In this document: piece after piece, positions 17,396 through 26,695 of the stretch
Layout of the letters: each line of letters starts with the position of its first letter
Position numbering within the stretch: position 1 is the first letter of the stretch
DNA from: Mycobacterium simulans
Lineage (GTDB): Bacteria; Actinomycetota; Actinomycetes; Mycobacteriales; Mycobacteriaceae
Direction of reading: 5' to 3'
DNA: 64,000 bases
Assembly: GCF_900232995.1 (NCBI RefSeq)
Contig: NZ_OCVX01000007.1
Span: forward strand, 345,013 to 409,012
Position numbers and translations under genes: made by a program
The notes under the pieces: generated by a model
What the model was told of the DNA's origin: nothing
Database searches by the model: none
Seen by the model: the letters and a program-made list of their open reading frames with translations, nothing else

Positions 17396-20300
17396 TTGAC
17401 CGAGAACGCTGACCCCAAGGCGTATCCGAAGCTGACCGGTGGTTCACCCGACTTTCCGGCGCTTGAGCTCGGGGTCCTCGATTACTGGACCCGCGACGAC
17501 ACCTTCCGCGCCAGCATCGCTCGCCGCGACGGCGCGCCGGAGTACGTGTTTTATGACGGCCCACCGTTCGCCAACGGTTTGCCGCACTACGGGCACCTGC
17601 TGACCGGCTATGTCAAGGACATCGTGCCGCGGTACCGCACCATGTGCGGCTACAAAGTCGAGCGCCGCTTCGGTTGGGACACCCACGGGCTGCCGGCCGA
17701 GCTCGAAGTCGAGCGCGAGCTGGGGATCACCGACAAATCCCAGATCGACGCCATGGGCATTGCCGCCTTCAACGATGCCTGCCGCGCATCCGTATTGCGC
17801 TATACCGACGAATGGCAGGCGTATGTAACTCGGCAAGCTCGCTGGGTCGACTTCGACAACGATTACAAGACGCTCGACATCAGCTACATGGAGTCGGTGC
17901 TGTGGGCGTTCAAGCAACTGTGGGACAAGGGCTTGGCATATGAGGGCTACCGGGTACTGCCGTACTGCTGGCGCGACGAAACCCCGCTGTCCAATCACGA
18001 ATTGCGAATGGACGACGACATCTACCAAAGCCGCCAAGACCCCGCGATCACCGTCGGACTCAAGGTTGCCGGCGGCGAATTGGACGGTGCCTACCTGCTG
18101 GTGTGGACGACGACGCCGTGGACCCTGCCGTCAAACCTTGCGGTGGCTGTCCATCCGGACGTGACCTACGTGCAGGTCAGGGCCGGCGATCGGCGTTTCG
18201 TGCTGGCCGCGGCGCGGCTGGCCGCCTACGCACGCGAACTCGGTGAGGAGCCCGAGCTGCTGGGCACGTACCGGGGTGCCGACCTGCTGGGCACTCGGTA
18301 CTTGCCGCCGTTTTCGTTTTTTATGGACTCGCCCAACGCTTTTCGGGTGCTTTCGGCCGACTTCGTTACCACCGAGGACGGTACCGGGATGGTGCACATG
18401 GCACCGGCTTACGGTGAGGACGATATGGCGACCACCGACCCGGTCGGCATTGTGCCGGTCACTCCGGTCGATTCCAAGGGCCGCTTTGACGCCACGGTTC
18501 CGGAATACCGGGGCCAGCACGTCTTTGACGCCAACCCGCAGATCATCCGCGATCTGAAGAACCAGAGCGGTCCGGCGGCCGCCAACGGCGCGGTGCTACT
18601 CCGCCACGAAACCTATGAGCACCCCTACCCGCACTGCTGGCGTTGCCGAAACCCATTGATCTACCGGGCGGTGTCGTCCTGGTTCGTCAGGGTGACAGAC
18701 TTCCGGGATCGCATGGTGGAGCTGAACCAGCAGATCACGTGGTATCCCGAACACGTCAAGGACGGCCAGTTCGGCAAGTGGCTGCAGGGTGCTCGCGATT
18801 GGTCGATCTCGCGAAACCGCTACTGGGGCACGCCGATTCCGGTGTGGAAGTCGGACGACCCGGCGTATCCGCGGATCGACGTTTATGGCAGCCTCGATGA
18901 GCTGGAACGCGACTTCGGTGTACGGCCGACCAACCTGCACCGGCCCTACATCGACGAGCTGACCCGTCCCAACCCCGACGATCCCAGCGGCCGTAGCACG
19001 ATGCGGCGTATTCCCGATGTGCTCGACGTGTGGTTCGACTCGGGTTCCATGCCGTATGCCCAGGTGCACTACCCATTCGAGAGCGAGGACTGGTTCCAGG
19101 GGCATTATCCCGGTGACTTCATCGTGGAGTACATCGGGCAGACCCGCGGCTGGTTCTACACGCTGCATGTGCTGGCCACCGCGCTGTTCGATCGTCCGGC
19201 ATTCAAAACCTGCGTGGCTCACGGGATTGTGCTGGGCTCCGACGGCCAGAAGATGAGCAAGTCACTGCGCAACTATCCGGACGTGAACGAGGTGTTCGAC
19301 CGTGATGGCTCCGATGCCATGCGGTGGTTCCTGATGGCCTCGCCGATCCTGCGCGGCGGCAATCTGATCGTCACCGAACAGGGCATCCGCGAGGGCGTCC
19401 GGCAAGTCTTGCTGCCGTTGTGGAACGCCTACAGCTTCCTGGCGTTGTACGCACCGAGAGTCGGTACCTGGCGTACGGACTCGTCGCATGTCCTGGACCG
19501 CTACATCCTGGCCAAGCTGGCCGGGCTGCGCGACGATCTGACCCATTCGATGGAGGTCTGCGATATCTCCGGGGCGTGCGAACAACTGCGCCAGTTCGCC
19601 GAGGCGTTGACGAATTGGTATGTGCGACGGTCACGTTCACGGTTCTGGGAGGAAGATGTCGATGCGATCGACACCCTGCATACCGTGTTGGAGGTGACCG
19701 CGAGGCTGGCTGCACCATTGCTTCCGCTGACCACTGAAATGATCTGGCGTGGTCTCACCGGACAGCGTTCGGTTCATCTGACAGACTGGCCGCAGACCGA
19801 CGAGCTGCCCACTGATGCCGAGTTGGTGGCCGCAATGGACCAGGTCCGTGAGGTGTGCTCCGCCGCATCCTCGCTGCGCAAGGCCAAGAAGCTGCGGGTA
19901 CGTCTGCCATTGCCGAAACTCACTGTGGCAGTGGAAGATCCGCAACGATTGAAGCCATTCACCGACCTGATCGGCGACGAACTCAACGTCAAGCAGGTCG
20001 AACTGACCGACGCGATCGACGCCTACGGTCGGTTCGAGCTCACCGTCAACGCCCGGGTGGCAGGGCCGCGTCTCGGTAAGGATGTGCAGGCGGCGATCAA
20101 GGCGGTCAAGGCCGGCGAAGGCATCGTTAACCCGGATGACACCTTGACGGCGGGTCCGGTGGTGCTGCAGCCCGATGAGTACAGCTCCCGGCTGGTAGCC
20201 GCCGACCCCGAGTTCACCGCGGCCCTACCGGGCGGCACCGGCCTCGTCGTCCTGGACGGCACGGTGACTCCAGAATTGGAGGCCGAAGGCTGGGCCAAGG

Positions 20301-20521
20301 ACCGCATCCGCGAACTACAGGAGTTGCGCAAGTCGACCGGTCTGGATGTTTCCGACCGCGTCAGTGTGGTGATCTCGGTGCCCGCCGAACGCGAAGCCTG
20401 GGCGCGCACTCACCGCGATCTCATCGCCGGCGAAATCCTAGCCACCAGTTTCGAATTCGGGGAGCCGGCCGACGCTGTCGAGCTCGGCGACGGGGTTCGG
20501 GTGGCGATCGCTAAGGCTTGA
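17396..20521 (+). CDS. ileS: Isoleucyl-tRNA synthetase
   Basis: A 1041-residue class I synthetase that charges tRNA-Ile in the cytoplasm. The HIGH motif is PHYGH (about residue 62) and the KMSKS motif is DGQKMSKSL (about 620). The editing CP1 domain lies between them, with the WTTTPWTLPSN segment. TTG start at 17396, 10 bases after GGGAG (17381-17385). The length equals the M. tuberculosis enzyme as I recall it. Expression is set by the T-box just upstream. It resembles the eukaryote-like IleS type (over 1000 aa). Confidence 0.97.
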   Translation: MTENADPKAYPKLTGGSPDFPALELGVLDYWTRDDTFRASIARRDGAPEYVFYDGPPFANGLPHYGHLLTGYVKDIVPRYRTMCGYKVERRFGWDTHGLPAELEVERELGITDKSQIDAMGIAAFNDACRASVLRYTDEWQAYVTRQARWVDFDNDYKTLDISYMESVLWAFKQLWDKGLAYEGYRVLPYCWRDETPLSNHELRMDDDIYQSRQDPAITVGLKVAGGELDGAYLLVWTTTPWTLPSNLAVAVHPDVTYVQVRAGDRRFVLAAARLAAYARELGEEPELLGTYRGADLLGTRYLPPFSFFMDSPNAFRVLSADFVTTEDGTGMVHMAPAYGEDDMATTDPVGIVPVTPVDSKGRFDATVPEYRGQHVFDANPQIIRDLKNQSGPAAANGAVLLRHETYEHPYPHCWRCRNPLIYRAVSSWFVRVTDFRDRMVELNQQITWYPEHVKDGQFGKWLQGARDWSISRNRYWGTPIPVWKSDDPAYPRIDVYGSLDELERDFGVRPTNLHRPYIDELTRPNPDDPSGRSTMRRIPDVLDVWFDSGSMPYAQVHYPFESEDWFQGHYPGDFIVEYIGQTRGWFYTLHVLATALFDRPAFKTCVAHGIVLGSDGQKMSKSLRNYPDVNEVFDRDGSDAMRWFLMASPILRGGNLIVTEQGIREGVRQVLLPLWNAYSFLALYAPRVGTWRTDSSHVLDRYILAKLAGLRDDLTHSMEVCDISGACEQLRQFAEALTNWYVRRSRSRFWEEDVDAIDTLHTVLEVTARLAAPLLPLTTEMIWRGLTGQRSVHLTDWPQTDELPTDAELVAAMDQVREVCSAASSLRKAKKLRVRLPLPKLTVAVEDPQRLKPFTDLIGDELNVKQVELTDAIDAYGRFELTVNARVAGPRLGKDVQAAIKAVKAGEGIVNPDDTLTAGPVVLQPDEYSSRLVAADPEFTAALPGGTGLVVLDGTVTPELEAEGWAKDRIRELQELRKSTGLDVSDRVSVVISVPAEREAWARTHRDLIAGEILATSFEFGEPADAVELGDGVRVAIAKA

Positions 20522-20580
20522 CCACGCGCCAGCGCTGCCTGCCTGCACCGACTTTGACGTGAGAAATAGCATCGGCAGTT

Positions 20581-21987
20581 GTGGAGTCCCGTTGGGTGCT
20601 GCACCTGGACATGGATGCGTTTTTCGCCTCTGTCGAACAACTCACCCGGCCCACCCTGCGTGGGCGGCCGGTCCTGGTCGGCGGGTTGGGTGGCCGCGGC
20701 GTGGTGGCCGGTGCCAGCTACGAAGCGCGGGTGTTCGGTGCCCGATCGGCCATGCCGATGCATCAGGCCCGCCGCCTGATCGGCGTGACGGCAGTGGTCC
20801 TGCCACCGCGCGGGGTTGTGTACGGGGTGGCCAGCCGCCGGGTCTTCGATACCGTGCGCGCCATGGTGCCCGTCGTCGAGCAGCTGTCCTACGACGAGGC
20901 ATTCGGCGAACCTCCCCAACTTGCCGGAGCGTCGGCCGAGGACGTCGAGGTGTTCTGCGAAGGCTTGCGACGACGGGTGCGGGAGGAGACGGGCCTGGTC
21001 GCCTCGGTCGGCGCGGGCTCGGGTAAGCAGATCGCCAAGATCGCGTCGGGCCTTGCCAAGCCCGACGGCATTCGGATCGTGCGGCGCGCCGAAGAAGAAT
21101 TGCTGCTCAGCGGGCTGCCGGTGCGACGGCTGTGGGGTATTGGTCCGGTCGCCGAAGAAAAGCTGCACCGACTGGGCATCGAGACGATCGGGCAGCTGGC
21201 CGCGCTGACCGACGCCGAGGCGGCCAACATCCTGGGCGCGACGGTCGGACCCGCGCTGCACCGGCTGGCCCGCGGCATCGACGATCGTCCCGTGGCGGAG
21301 GGTGGCAGAGCCAAGCAGATCAGCGCCGAGTCCACCTTCGCGGTCGATCTGACCAGCCTGGATCAGCTGCACGAAGCGATCGACCCGATAGCCGAGCACG
21401 CCCACCAGCGCCTGCTGCGCGACGGTCGCGGTGCGCGAACCGTCACCGTCAAGCTGAAGAAGTCCGACATGAGCACGCTGACCCGCTCCGCCACGCTGCC
21501 CTACGCCACGACCGAGGCCGGTGCGCTGATTGCGGTGGCCCGACGGCTGCTGCTCGATCCTCGCCAGATCGGGCCCATTCGCCTTCTCGGCGTTGGGTTT
21601 TCGGGTCTGAGCGACGTGCGCCAGGAGTCGTTGTTCCCGGACCTGGACACGTTGCCGGAGACGTCGGAGGAAGCCCATCAGGATTTCGACACTCTGCGAG
21701 CCGCGCTGCTAACCGGCTCGGACACCGCGGCGTGGCGGGTCGGCGACGACGTGGCGCATCGCGAATTCGGGCACGGCTGGGTGCAGGGGGCCGGCCACGG
21801 CGTGGTCACCATCCGGTTCGAGACTCGCGGTTCGGGCCCTGGCCCGGCCCGAACATTCCCCATCGACACCCTCGACATCACCAGCGCTAACCCGGTCGAC
21901 AGCCTGGACTGGGCGGACTATGTCGGTGAACTGCGAGTTGAGGAGTCGAGCTCAGCCCCAGCGGTCGATGACCTCGGCGACCGGTAG
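20581..21987 (+). CDS. dinB1: Y-family DNA polymerase IV, DinB1/DinX
   Basis: A 468-residue translesion polymerase. Catalytic carboxylates are seen in HLDMDAFFASVEQ and LSYDEAF. The HhH thumb contains LWGIGPVAEEKL and the little-finger domain follows. The motif QESLFP (about residue 347) fits a beta-clamp binding site. The GTG start has no ribosome site; TAGCAT (20567-20572) lies 8 bases before it, suggesting leaderless mRNA. The 3' end overlaps convergent ansA by 36 bp. Confidence 0.94.
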   Translation: MESRWVLHLDMDAFFASVEQLTRPTLRGRPVLVGGLGGRGVVAGASYEARVFGARSAMPMHQARRLIGVTAVVLPPRGVVYGVASRRVFDTVRAMVPVVEQLSYDEAFGEPPQLAGASAEDVEVFCEGLRRRVREETGLVASVGAGSGKQIAKIASGLAKPDGIRIVRRAEEELLLSGLPVRRLWGIGPVAEEKLHRLGIETIGQLAALTDAEAANILGATVGPALHRLARGIDDRPVAEGGRAKQISAESTFAVDLTSLDQLHEAIDPIAEHAHQRLLRDGRGARTVTVKLKKSDMSTLTRSATLPYATTEAGALIAVARRLLLDPRQIGPIRLLGVGFSGLSDVRQESLFPDLDTLPETSEEAHQDFDTLRAALLTGSDTAAWRVGDDVAHREFGHGWVQGAGHGVVTIRFETRGSGPGPARTFPIDTLDITSANPVDSLDWADYVGELRVEESSSAPAVDDLGDR

Positions 21988-22878
21988 CTGGGCCGCCAGC
22001 GCCGCCATCAGCAGGACCCGGGCTTGCGGCGGGGCTAGCCGTGGCACCATCACCGCGCCGGCTTCCACCAGGTCATGCCCGGGACCGTAACTCGCACCGA
22101 CCCGCCCACCGGGGACTCGGGTGGACACCGCGACCGTGACCCCGTCGCGGCAATGCCGGCGCACGCCGTCGACCACCGCGGCCCCGGCATTGCCGGAGCC
22201 CAGTGCTTCCAGCACCACGGCTCGCGCGCCCGCTGCTATGCAGGCGTCTAGCGCAACCGCGTCACTTCCCAGGTATGCGGCGACAATGTCGACTCGCGGC
22301 GCCACGGCGGCGCTGACGTCGCCAAGGTACGGCCGGGTCTTGGTGCGCGTCAGTCGCACGCCAGCGTCGACGGTTCCCACCAGCTTGCCGACGAAGCCGC
22401 TCAGATCGTCGGTAGCGACCTTCCGCATGCCCAACGGCTGCACCCCCCGGCCCGCGAAAGAGACCAGCACACCGAGGTCGCGGGCGTCCGGGCTGGCCGC
22501 CACCGCCAGTGCGTCGCGCAGATTGGCCGGACCGTCGGCATCGGGTGCGTCGGCGCTGCGCATGGCGCCGGTCAGCACCACCGGGACATTGCCCGCATAG
22601 GTGAGGTCGAGCCACAGCGCGCTCTCTTCCATGGTGTCCGTGCCGTGCAGGACGACCACGCCTTCGGCGTCATCATCGATGGCAGCCCACATCGCTGCAC
22701 GGATCCGATCCCAGTCGGCGGGTGTCAGCTGTGAGCTGTCGAGTGCCATCAAATCGATCACGTCGACATCGAAGCTCGATGTCAGTTGCGCACCGCTGTG
22801 GGTGGGCCGGCGCACCCCGTCGGCGCCGGTGCTCGTCGATATCGTTCCTCCGGTGGTGATGACGGTGAGCCGGCCCAT
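21952..22878 (-). CDS. ansA: L-asparaginase, type I
   Basis: About 308 residues. Catalytic threonines are in VITTGGTIS near the N-terminus and in VVVLHGTDTMEESA, with the Lys of the second triad missing from what I could place with certainty. The enzyme hydrolyses asparagine to aspartate and ammonia, so it serves nitrogen use and acid stress. The start may be the ATG at 22878 (GRLTVITTGG) or at 22896. An open frame runs far upstream to 23388 but overlaps lspA and is not credible. Divergent from lspA. Confidence 0.9.
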   Translation of the reverse strand: MGRLTVITTGGTISTSTGADGVRRPTHSGAQLTSSFDVDVIDLMALDSSQLTPADWDRIRAAMWAAIDDDAEGVVVLHGTDTMEESALWLDLTYAGNVPVVLTGAMRSADAPDADGPANLRDALAVAASPDARDLGVLVSFAGRGVQPLGMRKVATDDLSGFVGKLVGTVDAGVRLTRTKTRPYLGDVSAAVAPRVDIVAAYLGSDAVALDACIAAGARAVVLEALGSGNAGAAVVDGVRRHCRDGVTVAVSTRVPGGRVGASYGPGHDLVEAGAVMVPRLAPPQARVLLMAALAAQLPVAEVIDRWG

Positions 22879-22953
22879 GAGGGGATCATCTCGCATGTGT
22901 GGCACGCCTATCCGCGTGCGGGGACCATATTGCCTCTGGGGGATGATGGGGGA

Positions 22954-23565
22954 GTGCCTGACGAACCAACAGGATCGGCTGATCCACTGACCTCGGCGGA
23001 GGGGACCGGGGATGCCGGGGAACCCGAAGCGCCCGCGCCGCCCCGGCGGCTCCGTTTGCTGTTGTCGGTCGCGGCGGTCGTGCTGGTACTCGACATTGTG
23101 ACGAAGGTGCTTGCCGTCAAACTGCTGCCCCCGGGACAGCCGGTGTCGATCATCGGCGACACGGTGACCTGGACTTTGGTGCGCAATTCGGGGGCCGCAT
23201 TCTCGATGGCGACCGGCTACACCTGGGTGTTGACATTGATTGCGACGGGTGTGGTCGTGGGCATTTTCTGGATGGGGCGACGGCTGGTGTCGCCTTGGTG
23301 GGCGCTGGGCCTGGGGATGATCCTCGGCGGCGCGATGGGCAACCTGGTGGACCGCTTCTTCCGCGCGCCCGGGCCGCTGCGAGGTCATGTCGTGGATTTC
23401 TTGTCGGTCGGCTGGTGGCCGGTGTTCAACGTCGCCGATCCATCGGTGGTTGGCGGCGCGATCCTGCTGGTCGTTTTGTCGATTTTCGGCTTTGACTTCG
23501 ACAGCGTGGGTCGGCGAAAAGCCGAAAGGGCCACTCTAGGCCGGCATAAGGCCGACCAGCGCTGA
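22954..23565 (+). CDS. lspA: Lipoprotein signal peptidase (signal peptidase II)
   Basis: A 203-residue inner-membrane aspartyl protease with four membrane helices. Catalytic aspartates are in GNLVDRFFRAPG and FNVADPSVVGG. RNSGAAFS is the conserved N-terminal block. The GTG at 22954 gives the M. tuberculosis length (202). It cleaves prolipoproteins such as LprI and the cupredoxin-like lipoprotein in this same window. The stop overlaps the next ATG (TGATG). Confidence 0.94.
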   Translation: MPDEPTGSADPLTSAEGTGDAGEPEAPAPPRRLRLLLSVAAVVLVLDIVTKVLAVKLLPPGQPVSIIGDTVTWTLVRNSGAAFSMATGYTWVLTLIATGVVVGIFWMGRRLVSPWWALGLGMILGGAMGNLVDRFFRAPGPLRGHVVDFLSVGWWPVFNVADPSVVGGAILLVVLSIFGFDFDSVGRRKAERATLGRHKADQR

Positions 23566-24491
23566 TGACCCACCGCTCGATGCCCGTCCCGGAGGGATTG
23601 GCGGGCATGCGTGTTGACGCCGGGCTGGCCCGCATGCTGGGCCTATCCCGGACCGCGGCGGCGGCGCTCGCCGAGGGGGGCGGCGTCGAACTGGACGGGG
23701 TGCAGGCGGGAAAGTCCGATCGCCTGACACCGGGTGCCTGGCTGCAGGTGCGGTTACCCGAGGCGCCGCCACCGCTGGAGAACACGCCCGTCGACATCGA
23801 GGGCATGACGATCCTGTATTCCGACGACGACATCGTCGCGGTCGACAAACCGGCTGCAGTGGCGGCGCATGCGTCGGTGGGCTGGACCGGGCCCACGGTG
23901 CTCGGCGGTCTCGCCGCGGCCGGTTACCGGATCACCACATCTGGTGTGTACGAGCGGCAGGGCATCGTGCATCGCCTGGACGTCGGCACCTCCGGGGTGA
24001 TGGTGGTGGCACTTTCCGAGCGCGCCTACACGGTGCTCAAGCGGGCCTTCAAGCAGCGCTCGGTCGACAAGCGTTATCACGCGCTGGTGCAAGGACATCC
24101 GGATCCATCCAGCGGCACCATCGACGCGCCGATTGGCCGGCACCCCGGCGGTGAATGGAAGTTCGCGGTCACCAAGAACGGTCGGCACAGTCTCACCCAC
24201 TACGACACCCTGGAAGCCTTCGTCGCCGCCAGTCTGCTCGACGTGCATCTGGAAACCGGTCGCACCCACCAGATCCGGGTGCATTTCGCCGCGCTGCACC
24301 ATCCATGCTGCGGCGACCTGGTGTACGGAGCCGACCCGAAGCTTGCGAAAAGGCTTGGGCTGGAACGGCAATGGCTGCACGCGCGGTCGCTGGCGTTCGC
24401 TCATCCGGCCGACGGCCGGCGGATGGAAATCGTCAGCCCGTACCCGCCCGATCTGCAACACGCGTTGGACGTGTTACGAGACGAGGGGTGA
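23565..24491 (+). CDS. RluD-family 23S rRNA pseudouridine synthase (Rv1540-like)
   Basis: A 308-residue enzyme with an N-terminal S4 RNA-binding domain (RVDAGLARMLGLSRTAAAAL) and the catalytic aspartate in VHRLDVGTSGVMVVA (about residue 142). LETGRTHQIRVH is the second conserved block. It isomerises uridines in rRNA. It overlaps lspA by 3 bp, the common bacterial lspA-rluD pairing. The exact target uridines cannot be read from sequence. Confidence 0.92.
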   Translation: MTHRSMPVPEGLAGMRVDAGLARMLGLSRTAAAALAEGGGVELDGVQAGKSDRLTPGAWLQVRLPEAPPPLENTPVDIEGMTILYSDDDIVAVDKPAAVAAHASVGWTGPTVLGGLAAAGYRITTSGVYERQGIVHRLDVGTSGVMVVALSERAYTVLKRAFKQRSVDKRYHALVQGHPDPSSGTIDAPIGRHPGGEWKFAVTKNGRHSLTHYDTLEAFVAASLLDVHLETGRTHQIRVHFAALHHPCCGDLVYGADPKLAKRLGLERQWLHARSLAFAHPADGRRMEIVSPYPPDLQHALDVLRDEG

Positions 24492-24583
24492 CGCCTGTTC
24501 GGTGGCTGAATCGACCCCCGGTCTGGTTTGCGCACCGTCGCCGGTCCGGGGTCCCGGCCAGCACCTCCGCCTCGGTTGAACCC

Positions 24584-25231
24584 TCAGGATGTTTGGCAGA
24601 CGAACTTGGCGCCTTGGGATACGCCACTGAAGTCAAGCCGCACCTCACCCTGGTGCTCCCAGTACTCAATGCCTTGGCGGCCGTAGCGGGCGCCACTGCC
24701 TGAGAGTTGGACGAACAAGATGTACTGCTCGCCTTTCCAGTTCACCACCGCCGCCTTCGGGTCGAACTGGTTGTAGAACTGCGCGGTTAATGGGCCGCGG
24801 TCGGCTGGGCACCGGTAGGTGATGACCGGGGGAGCCACGGTGGCGGGATCGGCGATGGCCAACTGGACCAGCCGGGTCTGGTATGCCTCCAGCACGCAGG
24901 TGGGCATGTCGACGTTCTGCGCGCACTGGTCACGGGTTGCTGCCCAGCTGTTTTGGCTTGCCGTCAGTGCGGCTTTGTCCGCTCCTGCGCGGTCGAGCGC
25001 CTGCTGGTAGATGGTCTGGAGTCGGTGGTCGAGCTCGACCAGTTTCGGGTCGGTGCACACCAACTCCTGGGCCGCATTTGCTGGTTTGGCGCAGTCGAGC
25101 GTCGACCCCGCCGCGGGTGCAGCTGCCGATGAAGCAGTCGTACCGGGAGGCGAACTGGGCGCCGGGGGCGTCGCTTTCGAGCTGCAGGCGCTCAGAATCA
25201 GGGTAGTCAGGACGGCTGCGATCAGTCTCAT
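24584..25231 (-). CDS. lprI: LprI-like lipoprotein (lysozyme-inhibitor family)
   Basis: A 215-residue lipoprotein: signal peptide MRLIAAVLTTLI followed by lipobox LSAC (Cys16), then a low-complexity P/S/A linker to about 45. The DUF1311-type domain has paired cysteines (LDCAKPANAAQELVCTD, RDQCAQNVDMPTC). The C-terminal part contains PLTAQFYNQFDPK and GSGARYGRQGIEYWEHQGEV, which match M. tuberculosis LprI as I remember it, while the N-terminal half differs. LprI inhibits lysozyme. In M. tuberculosis the gene precedes glbN, which is absent here. Convergent with the pseudouridine synthase. Confidence 0.87.
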   Translation of the reverse strand: MRLIAAVLTTLILSACSSKATPPAPSSPPGTTASSAAAPAAGSTLDCAKPANAAQELVCTDPKLVELDHRLQTIYQQALDRAGADKAALTASQNSWAATRDQCAQNVDMPTCVLEAYQTRLVQLAIADPATVAPPVITYRCPADRGPLTAQFYNQFDPKAAVVNWKGEQYILFVQLSGSGARYGRQGIEYWEHQGEVRLDFSGVSQGAKFVCQTS

Positions 25232-25674
25232 ATGTGCTGACTACCGGCTGTTGGGTGGATGCGGGGCGCGACACGCCCACGCTCGCTCAAATTCGCCCGC
25301 GCTCAGACCTCAGCGCTGGTCGCTTAATCCCGAAGCGACGTCCGTGGCCAGCGGCGCGACGAGAGCTTCATGTTTGTGCCGGTGAAGAAGCTGGACGATT
25401 GATCGTCGCCGACCACACGAACTGATCGGCTCGCGCGTGCGCCAAGCGTGACAGTAATCCCATCGCGAATCCCATCGTGTCCGGGAATCATCGCCCCGGT
25501 GCACCTCCACTAGGGCGTGATCGATCTTGGATTACCTTACGTGACAAGACGATTGCTCGTTTACCATTCGCACTTCGACCGTCGGCGCCGCCCCTCTGCA
25601 TCGGGTTGTTGGCGGATGCCCTAGGTTGGCCACATGACCTGTGTCACAACCCCCGCCATCAGGAGCAAGAATCG
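25232..25674. other. 443-bp divergent intergenic region without a recognised gene
   Basis: It separates lprI from an SDR gene. No supported ORF: the frame that opens at 25477 lacks a ribosome site before 25675. It contains a short direct repeat AATCCCATCG (near 25455 and 25467) and a CRP-like sequence CATGACCTGTGTCACA (25633-25648). The glbN gene found at this place in M. tuberculosis is missing. Confidence 0.5.
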
Positions 25675-26691
25675 ATGAATCTTGGTGACCTGACGAACCT
25701 CGTCGAAAAGCCGTTTGCTGCAGTGTCCAACATCATCAACACCCCCAATTCGGCTGGGCGATATCGACCGTTCTACTTCAGGAACCTGCTCGATGTGGTG
25801 CAGGGCCGTAAGCTTAGCGACGCCGTCGAGGGCAAGATCACCCTCATCACTGGGGGGTCGTCGGGCATCGGAGAAGCGGCGGCGAAGAAGATCGCCGAAG
25901 CGGGCGGCACAGTGGTGCTGGTCGCCCGAACCCTGGAAAACCTGGAGAAGGTCGCTGACGATATTCGCGACAATGGCGGGGCCGCCCACGTGTACTCGTG
26001 CGACCTGTCCGATATGGACGCCATCGCCGCGATGGCCGACAAGGTGCTTGCCGATCACGGCGGTGTCGACATCTTGATCAACAACGCGGGGCGGTCAATT
26101 CGGCGGTCGTTGGAGCTGTCCTACGAACGGATCCACGACTACCAGCGGACGATGCAGCTGAACTACCTCGGCGCGGTCCAGCTCATCCTCAAGTTCATCC
26201 CGGGAATGCGGGAACGCGGCTTTGGGCAGATCATCAATGTCTCCTCAGTCGGTGTGCAGACGCGCGCACCGCGTTTCGGTGCTTACATTGCCAGCAAGGC
26301 GGCGCTGGACAGCCTGTGCGACGCGCTGCAAGCCGAGACGATCAACGAGGACGTCCGATTCACTACCGTGCACATGGCGCTGGTCCGTACCCCGATGATC
26401 AGTCCGACGACGATGTATGAAAAGTTCCCCGCGCTGACGCCGGTGCAGGCGGCTGGAGTGATCACCGATGCGATCGTGCACCGGCCCCGGCGGGCCAGCT
26501 CGCCGTTCGGACAGTTGGCTGCGGTGGCCGACGCCGTCAACCCCGCGGTGATGGACCGGGTACGCAACCGCGCATTCGGAATGTTCAAAGATTCTGCCGC
26601 TGCTCAGGGCGGCCAATCCGCAACGGACACAACAGATCTCGACAAACGAAGCGAAACGTTTGTGCGGGCGACCCGAGGGATACATTGGTGA
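25675..26691 (+). CDS. Short-chain dehydrogenase, fatty-acyl-CoA reductase-like (Rv1543-like)
   Basis: A 338-residue SDR. The cofactor loop is TGGSSGIG (about residue 60), then INNAG, and the catalytic Ser-Tyr-Lys is in INVSSVGVQTRAPRFGAYIASKAA. An N-terminal extension of about 50 residues precedes the Rossmann domain. The ATG at 25675 follows AGGAG at 9 bases. The next gene starts 4 bp downstream and is also an SDR, so the two form a pair. Rv1543 is usually listed as a possible fatty-acyl-CoA reductase; the substrate is not evident from sequence. Confidence 0.88.
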   Translation: MNLGDLTNLVEKPFAAVSNIINTPNSAGRYRPFYFRNLLDVVQGRKLSDAVEGKITLITGGSSGIGEAAAKKIAEAGGTVVLVARTLENLEKVADDIRDNGGAAHVYSCDLSDMDAIAAMADKVLADHGGVDILINNAGRSIRRSLELSYERIHDYQRTMQLNYLGAVQLILKFIPGMRERGFGQIINVSSVGVQTRAPRFGAYIASKAALDSLCDALQAETINEDVRFTTVHMALVRTPMISPTTMYEKFPALTPVQAAGVITDAIVHRPRRASSPFGQLAAVADAVNPAVMDRVRNRAFGMFKDSAAAQGGQSATDTTDLDKRSETFVRATRGIHW

Positions 26692-26695
26692 CGTC

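Noticed and set aside
22879..23388. Upstream extension of ansA to 23388
   Set aside because: It overlaps the whole lspA gene on the other strand and lacks asparaginase-like sequence before the TTGGTIS region.
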